A stretch of DNA of 64,000 bases, taken from positions 2,604,001 to 2,668,000 of the forward strand of contig NZ_CP017946.1 of assembly GCF_003952665.1 (NCBI RefSeq), in the 5' to 3' direction. Each line of letters starts with the position of its first letter. Position 1 is the first letter of the stretch. Source of the DNA: Bosea sp. Tri-49. GTDB lineage: Bacteria > Pseudomonadota > Alphaproteobacteria > Rhizobiales > Beijerinckiaceae. Shown here piece after piece: positions 57,509 through 64,000 of the stretch. The position numbers and the translations under genes were made by a program. A model generated the notes under the pieces. It did no database searches, was not told where the DNA came from, and saw only the letters and a list, made by a program, of their open reading frames with translations.

Positions 57509-58279
57509 ATGCAGCTCAAACTCCTGCGCAACGCCCTGCTCAAGCTGAGCTATGCCGGCAAGACCCTGCTGATCGACCCAGATTTCGGCGAAAAGCTCAG
57601 CCGCCGCTCGATCGCCGGCAAGTCGCAGAACCCGATGGTCGACCTGCCCGAGCCGATCGAGGAGATCCTCGCCGGCGTCGACCACGTCATCGTCTCGCAT
57701 CTACATGCCGACCATTTCGACGAGGTCGCCAAGGCGCGGATCCCGAAGGACATTCCGCTGATCTGCCAGCCCGGCAATGAGGACGCGATCCGGGCGGCCG
57801 GCTTCAGCAATGTCGAGCCGCTCGACCATTTCGTCCGCATCGGCCAGATCGTAGTCAAGCCGCAGCCGGCCCAGCACGGCACCGGGCCGGTCGTCGAGGT
57901 CATGGGCAAGGTGATGGGCTTCACCCTGGAAGCACCGGGCGAGCCTTGGGTCTACTGGTGCGGCGACAGCGTGCTTTATCCGCCGCTGCAGGAGGCCGTC
58001 GCCAAGGCCGAGCCCGACGTGATCGTCACTCATTCCTGCGGCGCGCTCTGGGACGGCACGCTGATCGTCATGGATGCGCAGCAGACGCTGGACCTCGCCG
58101 AGCAGGCGCCGCAGGCGGTGATCGTCGCCGTCCACATGGAAGCGCTCGACCATGCCAGCGTCAGCCGGCAGGCGCTGCGCGAGGTGGCCGAGGCCCGCGG
58201 CATCGGCCGCGAGCGGCTGCTGATCCCGGCCGATGGCGAGACGATCGAGCTGAAGGCGTCGGCGCGAGCCGAGGCCTGA
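57509..58279 (+). CDS. Metallo-beta-lactamase-fold hydrolase (UlaG/YtnP-like)
   Basis: The 256-residue protein has the metal site VIVSHLHADHFDE (HxHxDH) and later CGDSVLYPP and VAVHMEALDH, which supply further ligands. It belongs to the broad MBL-fold hydrolases without a known substrate here. The 227 bp before it hold a hairpin GGATCGG/CCGATCC (57471-57489) near the ribosome binding site and no other gene that I can see. Confidence 0.85.
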   Translation: MQLKLLRNALLKLSYAGKTLLIDPDFGEKLSRRSIAGKSQNPMVDLPEPIEEILAGVDHVIVSHLHADHFDEVAKARIPKDIPLICQPGNEDAIRAAGFSNVEPLDHFVRIGQIVVKPQPAQHGTGPVVEVMGKVMGFTLEAPGEPWVYWCGDSVLYPPLQEAVAKAEPDVIVTHSCGALWDGTLIVMDAQQTLDLAEQAPQAVIVAVHMEALDHASVSRQALREVAEARGIGRERLLIPADGETIELKASARAEA

Positions 58280-58299
58280 AGGATCGCGACCCGGCTATC

Positions 58300-58893
58300 T
58301 CAACCGGCTCTGGTGGAACTCTGCGCCGCCGCATCGAGGACGATCGCGACAATGGCTCGGAACGGCGCATCGCCTGCCAGCTTGGGTGTGTAGCGCCGCG
58401 CCGCATAGATGCCGAGAAGCGTCAGGTAGATCGCCCGCGCGGCAAGTTCGGCCTCGGCCGGGGCAAGCCCGGCCAGCGCAAGCTCGCTGGCAACGTGGTC
58501 GATGCGCTGCTGATCGACAAGACGGCAACCGCGGCCGGCTGACGCATCCTGTGCCGCCCAGGCGCGGAGTGCACCCTCAGCCTCGGCGACGTTCACCCCC
58601 TCGCTCTCGGCTTCGAGCGAAAGCTGCGCCAGTGTTTCAAGGCGCTGCCGCGGCGTGGGCAGATCGGCACTGCGCTCGATCAACTGGGCGGTGAGCTCGT
58701 CCTGCCAGAATGCGAGCAATGCGGCGAGAAGATCGCCGCGATCCTTGAAGTGCCAGTAGAACGAGCCCTTGCTCACCGAAAGGCTGCGCGCCAGCCGCTC
58801 GACCTTGACGGCTTCGACACCACCTTCGGCGAGCGCCACAAGGGCCGCTTTGACCCAATCCCGCCGCGTCAATGCCTGCCCCGTCGCCGTCAT
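58300..58893 (-). CDS. TetR/AcrR-family transcriptional regulator
   Basis: The 197-residue protein has an N-terminal helix-turn-helix (VKVERLARSLSVSKGSFYWHF), a TetR signature, and a variable helical ligand domain. ATG 58893 follows GAGAGG. Two palindromes in the gap before the divergent membrane-protein gene are its probable operators, so it likely represses both itself and that gene. Confidence 0.92.
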   Translation of the reverse strand: MTATGQALTRRDWVKAALVALAEGGVEAVKVERLARSLSVSKGSFYWHFKDRGDLLAALLAFWQDELTAQLIERSADLPTPRQRLETLAQLSLEAESEGVNVAEAEGALRAWAAQDASAGRGCRLVDQQRIDHVASELALAGLAPAEAELAARAIYLTLLGIYAARRYTPKLAGDAPFRAIVAIVLDAAAQSSTRAG

Positions 58894-58920
58894 GGGCACC
58901 TCTCGTCATACACCATAGCG

Positions 58921-58977
58921 CCATACGCAAGCGTATGGACATACCCACGCTACATATCGTACATACGCAACCGTATG
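58921..58977. promoter_or_regulatory. Twin TetR-type operators overlapping a divergent promoter
   Basis: CCATACGCAAGCGTATGG (58921-58938) is a perfect palindrome, and CATACGCAACCGTATG (58962-58977) is a near copy, 40 bp away centre to centre. A plus-strand promoter TGGACA-N18-TACATA (58936-58965) has its -35 in the first site and its -10 in the second, so binding would block it. Confidence 0.78.
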
Positions 58978-59019
58978 GTCTGGATGTACAAGCCCCAGGC
59001 TGAAGCAGGAGGTCGCAAC

Positions 59020-59424
59020 ATGATCCGCTGGAGCGCGCGAGCCTTGGTCGCTCTCGGAATCCTGCATCTGCTGGTGCTAGGCCTCGACGCACGCGGCGAG
59101 ATTTCAGGCTGGCTCGGCCTGACGCAGTGGACACTGGCGCATTGGCAGCCTTTCGCCGACCAGCCGCGCGAGCTTGCCGCCAGTGGTGCCGCATTCTGGT
59201 CGACGATCGGGAGCTTTGCGATACCGAGCATTCTGCTCGGTTGCCTGATCCTGCATCTCGACGCGCATAGCCAAGCGGTTCCGGCCTTTGTCGGCTGGGG
59301 ACTGCTGGCCTGGTTTGCGGTTTGTGCGCTCCTGGTCGAGCCGAGCGGCTTTCCCGCCGGCCTTCCCGTCGCCGCCGCGCTCCTTGCCGGGATCAGGAGG
59401 CAAGCGCGCTCCGGCACCAGCTGA
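59020..59424 (+). CDS. Small membrane protein (DUF6463-like)
   Basis: The 134-residue protein starts MIRWSARALVALGILHLLVL after AGGAGG and has about four likely membrane segments. The layout and length fit the DUF6463-type family, often found beside a TetR regulator. The longer frame from 58750 overlaps the TetR gene and is not used. The function is unknown; it is probably the TetR protein's target. Confidence 0.75.
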   Translation: MIRWSARALVALGILHLLVLGLDARGEISGWLGLTQWTLAHWQPFADQPRELAASGAAFWSTIGSFAIPSILLGCLILHLDAHSQAVPAFVGWGLLAWFAVCALLVEPSGFPAGLPVAAALLAGIRRQARSGTS

Positions 59425-59432
59425 GAGGCAGC

Positions 59433-60962
59433 CTACTCGCCCGCCTTGAGCTGCTTGGCGTAGATGTCCTTGTACTGCTCGCGCAGCAGGTTCTTCTGGA
59501 CCTTGCCCATGGTGTTGCGCGGCAGGTCGGCGACGACGAAGACCTGCTTGGGCTGCTTGAACTTGGCGAGGCGCTGCTCCAGCGCCTTGGCGATGCCGGC
59601 GGCGGAAATGTCCGCGCCGGCCTTCGCCACCACCACGGCGGTGACGCCCTCGCCGAAATCCGGATGCGGGCAGCCGATCACGGCGCTCTCGATCACGCCC
59701 GGCATCTCGTCGATCTCGGCCTCGACTTCCTTGGGATAGACGTTGTAGCCACCGGTGATGATCAGGTCCTTGCCGCGCCCGACGATGTGGACATAGCCGG
59801 CGGGGTCGATCTTACCGAGATCGCCGGTGATGAAGAAGCCGTCGGCCCGGAACTCGGCCGCCGTCTTCTCGGGATTGCGCCAATAGCCCTTGAAGACGTT
59901 CGGGCCCTTGACCTCGATCATGCCGATCTCGTCGCGGGCGAGTTCCTTGCCGCTCTCCGGATCAGTGACGCGGGCCGAAACGCCGGGCAACGGGAGGCCA
60001 ACCGTGCCTGCCACCCGCTCCCCGTCATAGGGGTTCGAGGTGTTCATGTTGGTCTCTGTCATGCCGTAGCGCTCGAGGATGGCGTGGCCGGTGCGCTCGC
60101 GCCATTCGCGATGCGTCTCGGCCAGCAGCGGCGCCGAACCGGAGACGAAGAGGCGCATATGCTTCGTCGCCTCCTTGCTCAGGCGCTGATCCTGCAGCAG
60201 GCGGACATAGAAGGTCGGCACGCCCATCATGCTGGTCGCCTTGGGCAAGTATTTGAAGACCTGCTCGGGGTCGAACTTCGGCAGCAGGATCATCGCCGCG
60301 CCGGCGAACAGGATCACATTGGTCGCGACGAAGAGGCCGTGAGTGTGGAAGATCGGCAGAGCGTGCAGCAGCACGTCGCTTTTGCCGAAGCGCCAGTAGT
60401 CGACCAGCGCCAGCGCGTTCGAGGCGAGATTGTCATGGCTGAGCATGGCGCCCTTGGAGCGCCCGGTCGTGCCGGAGGTGTAGAGGATCGCGGCGAGATC
60501 GTCGGCGCCGCGGGCAACATCGGCGAACTCGGCCGCAGCGGCATTGGCCTTGTCGAGCAGGCTGCCGGCGCCGACGCCGAGCGTCTCCAGCTTCGCGCCG
60601 GCCTTGTCGGCGAAGGGCTTCAGCGCCTCCGCCTTGGCGGTATCGCAGACGAAGACGGCGGGCTCGGCATCGCCGAGGAAGTATTCGATCTCGGCCGGGG
60701 TATAGGCGGTGTTGAGCGGCAGGAAGATCGCCCCGGCGCGGACGGTGCCGAGATAGAGCATCAGCGCCTCCAGGCTCTTCTCGACCTGGACGGCGACGCG
60801 GTCGCCGGGCTTCACGCCGAGCGCCACCAGCGCATTGGCGAAGCGGGCGGAGACCGCGACCATGTCGGCATAGGAATAGGTCCGGCCGTCATCGAGGAAC
60901 GCGAAGGGCGCGGTTGGCGCCGGCATGCGGGCCTTGATCAGGTCGAACAGATGATTGCCCAT
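59433..60962 (-). CDS. matB: Malonyl-CoA synthetase
   Basis: The 509-residue acyl-CoA synthetase has ILYTSGTTGRSKGAML (AMP-binding P-loop), YGMTETNM, FFITGDLG and a C-terminal NTMGKVQKNLLRE lysine motif. Its overall form matches MatB, which joins malonate and CoA with ATP. It is downstream of malonyl-CoA decarboxylase on the same strand, as in rhizobial malonate operons. No MatC transporter or MatR regulator is nearby. Confidence 0.93.
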   Translation of the reverse strand: MGNHLFDLIKARMPAPTAPFAFLDDGRTYSYADMVAVSARFANALVALGVKPGDRVAVQVEKSLEALMLYLGTVRAGAIFLPLNTAYTPAEIEYFLGDAEPAVFVCDTAKAEALKPFADKAGAKLETLGVGAGSLLDKANAAAAEFADVARGADDLAAILYTSGTTGRSKGAMLSHDNLASNALALVDYWRFGKSDVLLHALPIFHTHGLFVATNVILFAGAAMILLPKFDPEQVFKYLPKATSMMGVPTFYVRLLQDQRLSKEATKHMRLFVSGSAPLLAETHREWRERTGHAILERYGMTETNMNTSNPYDGERVAGTVGLPLPGVSARVTDPESGKELARDEIGMIEVKGPNVFKGYWRNPEKTAAEFRADGFFITGDLGKIDPAGYVHIVGRGKDLIITGGYNVYPKEVEAEIDEMPGVIESAVIGCPHPDFGEGVTAVVVAKAGADISAAGIAKALEQRLAKFKQPKQVFVVADLPRNTMGKVQKNLLREQYKDIYAKQLKAGE

Positions 60963-61000
60963 GATTTCGGGTCCTTTCAGGCGTTTCCGTTGTGTGTTGT

Positions 61001-62329
61001 TCAGTGTCTGGCCGGCCGCAGCAGCTTCTTCACCGAGGAGGATGCGACCACGGTGTTGCGGCTGGCGAAGGCCTCGTGATTGGCTTCGATATCGTCGAGC
61101 TCGTAGCGGTAATTGACCATCACGCCATGCGACTCGCGCAGGCCGCGGTCGGAGAGGTTGCCGCCGACATTGATGCGCTCCAGCCGCGCGCCATTGCCGA
61201 GATGGAAGCGGGCGACCGGGTCGATCACACGTCCGGAAGACGTGCGGGCCCGCAGCATGTATTGCGCCAGCATCTGCCCGAGCAGCTTGTCGCGGCGGGC
61301 CTCGGTCACCTCGTCGAGCGCCACGACCTCGGCCGGCGCCTGCATCAGCAGCGCCGCCTCCTCATTGGTCAGGCCGAGTTCGGCCGGCTCGGCCAGCAAC
61401 GGCCCGAGCCAACGAGCGAAACCCGGCACCGGCGAGAGCGTAACGAAGACGTCGAGCCCCGGCAGCTCGCGTTTCAGATCCTCTGCGACCTGCTTGATCA
61501 GGAAATTGCCGAAGGAGATGCCACGCAAACCCTCCTGGCAATTGGAGATCGAATAGAACACCGCCGTGGTCGCCGAGGACGCCGGCAATACCTCGCGTTC
61601 CTCGCTCAGCACATCGACGATGCGGCTCGGGCTCTCGCGGGTCAGCGCCACCTCGACGAAGATCAGCGGCTCGTCGATCAGCTGCGGGTGGAAGAAGGCG
61701 AAGCAGCGCCGGTCGGCCGGCTCGAGCCGGCGGCGCAGATCGTCCCAGTCCTTGATGGCGTGGACCGCCTCGTAGCGGATGATCTTCTCCAGCACATTGG
61801 CCGGCGTGGTCCAGTCGATCCGGCGCAGCACCAGGAAGCCGCGATTGAACCAGGAGCCGAACAGGTGCCGGAAATCGGCATCGACCGCCTTGAGATCGGG
61901 CTCCTGCTTCATCGCCTCGAACAGGCTCTCGCGCATGCGCACCAGCACATGCGTGCCGCCGGGCGCGAGATTGAGCCGGCGGAACAGCTCCTGCCGGCGC
62001 GGCTCGGAGGCGAGATGGAGCTGGCCGATCGCCTCGGCGTCGGGATTGTCGCGATAATGCTGCAGCGCGGCGTCGAGCCGTTCGCGATCGGGGCCGAAGC
62101 GCTCCTGCAGCAGGCGGAAGAAGGCGAGCCGACCGGCCTCGTCGAGCCGCTCCCAGTCATCGAGAACGGCCTGCGCCAGCGCCATGCCGGAAGCCTCGCC
62201 GCGGCCCGAGAGCAGGTCCTCGCAGAGCTTGTCGAGCGGCCGCCGGCGGTTCGAGGCGAAGCGCTCGAAATTGATCAGCGCCCGGCCGCGATCGGCGACG
62301 CTGGTCAGGAGATCGCCAAGAAACGCCAT
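61001..62329 (-). CDS. matA: Malonyl-CoA decarboxylase
   Basis: The 442-residue protein has LFGSWFNRGFLVLRRIDW, RRCFAFFHPQLIDEPLIFVE and FHLGNGARLERIN, conserved regions of malonyl-CoA decarboxylase, the last near the catalytic histidine and serine region. It produces acetyl-CoA from malonyl-CoA. ATG 62329 with GGGGGT upstream is preferred to TTG at 62341. It is the first gene of the malonate pair, 38 bp upstream of matB. Confidence 0.94.
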   Translation of the reverse strand: MAFLGDLLTSVADRGRALINFERFASNRRRPLDKLCEDLLSGRGEASGMALAQAVLDDWERLDEAGRLAFFRLLQERFGPDRERLDAALQHYRDNPDAEAIGQLHLASEPRRQELFRRLNLAPGGTHVLVRMRESLFEAMKQEPDLKAVDADFRHLFGSWFNRGFLVLRRIDWTTPANVLEKIIRYEAVHAIKDWDDLRRRLEPADRRCFAFFHPQLIDEPLIFVEVALTRESPSRIVDVLSEEREVLPASSATTAVFYSISNCQEGLRGISFGNFLIKQVAEDLKRELPGLDVFVTLSPVPGFARWLGPLLAEPAELGLTNEEAALLMQAPAEVVALDEVTEARRDKLLGQMLAQYMLRARTSSGRVIDPVARFHLGNGARLERINVGGNLSDRGLRESHGVMVNYRYELDDIEANHEAFASRNTVVASSSVKKLLRPARH

Positions 62330-62413
62330 CTGCACCCCCAAAGCCTCGCTTGCACCGCCTATCCTATACGAGTTTACCGAAGCGCAAACGCGAGGCGACG
62401 CGACACGATCGCG

Positions 62414-63679
62414 CTACCTCAAGAGTTCCCACGCCTTGAGGAAGAAATCGGGCGCGCCAAAATTCCCCGACTTCAGCGCCACCACCATGTCAGGCCCGTC
62501 GACGACGCGGGTCCAGGGCACGCCGGGATCGATCTCAGGGCCGATCTCCAGCGTGCGGATGGAAAGCCCCTGCACGACCGCGCCGGAAGTCTCGCCGCCC
62601 GCCACGAGCAGGCGGGTGACACCACCGGCGTTCAGAAGTCGCGCGAGTTCGGCGAAGGCGTGCTCGACCGTCTCGCCGGCCTTGTCGCGGCCGAGCTTGT
62701 CCTGCACCGCTGCGACCTCAGCCGGGTCGTCGCTAGAGTAAACGAGGAAGGGCTTGTCGGCCGGCTGCGCCAGGGCCCAATCCGCCAGCTCCTTCGCCGT
62801 CTGCTTGCCACCGGCCAGCACCAGCGGATCGACCTTCAGCGCCGGGATGCCGGCAGCCAGGGCCGCCTTGATCTGACCGCGTGTCGCCGCCGAGCAGCTG
62901 CCGGAGATGATGCCGGCGCGGCCGGCCGGCGCCGAGAGATGCGTCGCAGTCTCACGCCAGGGCAAAAGCCCCGCTTTGCGGAAGTTCTCGGGCAGGCCCA
63001 TGGCGATGCCGGAGCCGCCGGTGAGCAGGACATGGTCGGAAATGGCCTCGCCGAGCACCATCAGATGGCCGTTGTCGAGCGCGTCGGTGACGACATAGCG
63101 CACGCCGTCCGCCGCTAGTTCGGCCAGGCGCTTGCGCACGGCGGCAGCGCCCTGGTTGACGGCAGCATAGGAGGCGAGTCCGACCTTGTGCCCGGTCTGC
63201 GCGCCCATCAGCCGCATCAGGTTCGAATCCCGCATCGGCGTCAGCGGGTGATCCTTCATCGAGCTCTCGTGCAGCGGCACCTCGCCGACAAAGAGATAGC
63301 CCTGGAAGATCGAGCGGCCATTCGCCGGGAAGGCCGGGCAGACAATGGCCTGATGGGCGCCTAGGCGCTGCATCAGCGCATCGGCGACCGGGCCGATATT
63401 GCCCTTGGCCGTCGAATCGAAGGTCGAGCAGTATTTGAACAGGATCTGCCGCGCGCCGGCAGCCAGCAGCGCCTCGCAGGCGGCGAGCGAATCCGCCACG
63501 GCTTCAGCGACAGGATTGGTGCGCGATTTCAGCGCGACGACGACGGCATCGGCCTCGGGCAGTTTCGCGCCGGCAGCGGGCGCGCCGATGACCTGGACCG
63601 TGCGCATGCCGGCGCGGTTCAGCATCAGGGCGACGTCGGTCGCGCCCGTCATGTCGTCGGCAATCACACCCAGCAGCAT
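62414..63679 (-). CDS. otnK: Four-carbon acid sugar kinase family protein (3-oxo-tetronate kinase, OtnK-like)
   Basis: The 421-residue protein opens MLLGVIADDMTGATDVALML, a hallmark of the DUF1537/OtnK family, and ends with VTRLLVAGGETSGAVVQG, the nucleotide-binding part. OtnK phosphorylates 3-oxo-tetronates in the catabolism of four-carbon acid sugars. ATG 63679 is used; the frame continues to 63838 without a better start. The partner aldolase, isomerase or dehydrogenase genes are not in the window, so the exact substrate is uncertain. Confidence 0.85.
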   Translation of the reverse strand: MLLGVIADDMTGATDVALMLNRAGMRTVQVIGAPAAGAKLPEADAVVVALKSRTNPVAEAVADSLAACEALLAAGARQILFKYCSTFDSTAKGNIGPVADALMQRLGAHQAIVCPAFPANGRSIFQGYLFVGEVPLHESSMKDHPLTPMRDSNLMRLMGAQTGHKVGLASYAAVNQGAAAVRKRLAELAADGVRYVVTDALDNGHLMVLGEAISDHVLLTGGSGIAMGLPENFRKAGLLPWRETATHLSAPAGRAGIISGSCSAATRGQIKAALAAGIPALKVDPLVLAGGKQTAKELADWALAQPADKPFLVYSSDDPAEVAAVQDKLGRDKAGETVEHAFAELARLLNAGGVTRLLVAGGETSGAVVQGLSIRTLEIGPEIDPGVPWTRVVDGPDMVVALKSGNFGAPDFFLKAWELLR

Positions 63680-64000
63680 CGTTCGACCTTTTCTGTTGGA
63701 CTTGCCGCATAAGCATACGAGCAACGTCCGGCAAATCTTGCATACCAGAATCGATGCAAACAGCGACAGAGCCGGATCGCGCCGCTGCCATGCAAGCGCT
63801 GGCGACTGGCATTCGTCATACTGTATCCATTGCACCAATCGCGTTGGCGTGGAATGTTTCAGACAACGCTCGGCAGGGACAAGGCGAGCCTATCGACGAT
63901 CACCTTGAAATGCGCCAACTTGGTACCGAATGGGACCAAGTCAGAATGAACCCGCGGAGCTGCCAGAATCGCCGAAGAGCGAGGGCGCACCGGTCAGCGG
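63680..64000 (+). other. Gap after otnK start, possible partial gene at the window edge
   Basis: This stretch upstream of otnK probably holds its minus-strand promoter. Two plus-strand frames run off the edge: one from ATG 63754 and one from ATG 63930 beginning MGPSQNEPAELPESPKSEG. The second reads like a natural disordered N-terminus, perhaps of a divergent regulator, but too little is visible to decide. Nothing else is recognisable. Confidence 0.25.

Noticed and set aside
59322..61079. Plus-strand frame of 585 codons
   Set aside because: It is antisense to matB, whose AMP-binding motifs are intact.
60992..63118. Plus-strand frame of 708 codons
   Set aside because: It lies antisense to malonyl-CoA decarboxylase and the OtnK-like gene, both with clear family motifs.

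Overview
The window is strongly G+C-rich, densely packed chromosomal DNA from an alphaproteobacterium, most likely of the order Hyphomicrobiales (Rhizobiales). Pointers are a roughly 2,060-residue protein resembling the growth pole ring protein of polar-growing Rhizobiales, a malic enzyme fused to a phosphotransacetylase-like domain, an MlaE permease with a fused STAS domain, and many ABC importers with their own binding proteins. Bosea or a near relative is a guess from the overall gene set. I see no rRNA, tRNA, CRISPR array, prophage or transposase gene. The mobile-looking DNA is short palindromic intergenic repeats.

Layout. 1-2.5 kb: a minus-strand MoxR ATPase / HExxH-vWA protein / truncated third gene, linked by 4-bp overlaps. 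2.7-5 kb: malic enzyme. 5.2-10.6 kb: a four-gene peptide importer with a fused two-domain ATPase. 10.7-12.6 kb: an orphan branched-chain-type binding protein divergent from a CGNR zinc-finger putative regulator, with a perfect palindrome between them. 12.7-24.4 kb: D-amino acid transaminase, guanine deaminase, then a tightly overlapping xdhABC plus BmpA-type nucleoside/nucleobase importer operon, which together look like a purine uptake and oxidation island. 24.6-29.9 kb: a complete Liv-type importer ending in a cupin gene. 30-39 kb: PilZ protein, GDPD phosphodiesterase, flavin monooxygenase, HU, CoxE-like vWA protein, small stress proteins (YidB, GlsB/YeaQ, UspA types), an MFS carrier, ferredoxin and an Hpt protein. 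39.3-45.4 kb: the giant repeat protein. 45.5-50.5 kb: an Mla-type lipid transport operon led by an MFS gene. 51.5-54.4 kb: an NMT1/THI5-type ABC importer. 54.6-59.4 kb: NAD(P)-binding protein, creatininase family protein, soxR with a divergent FMN reductase, MBL hydrolase, and a TetR regulator with a divergent small membrane protein. 59.4-63.7 kb: malonyl-CoA synthetase, malonyl-CoA decarboxylase and a 3-oxo-tetronate kinase-like gene.

The most informative non-coding signals are: (a) palindromic repeats bounded by GTCAT...ATGAC, several of them at the junction between a binding-protein gene and the other genes of its ABC operon; (b) a textbook SoxR promoter with a 19-bp spacer; (c) two TetR-type palindromes spaced 40 bp centre to centre; (d) an AAGCTT-centred palindrome present at both the Liv-importer promoter and the monooxygenase promoter, suggesting one shared regulator; (e) an uninterrupted 66-bp (22-residue) register across about 3.6 kb of the giant gene.

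Starts were often moved inward from the longest open frame, using ribosome binding sites, 4-bp stop/start overlaps and family lengths. No database search was run; family names rest on motif recognition.
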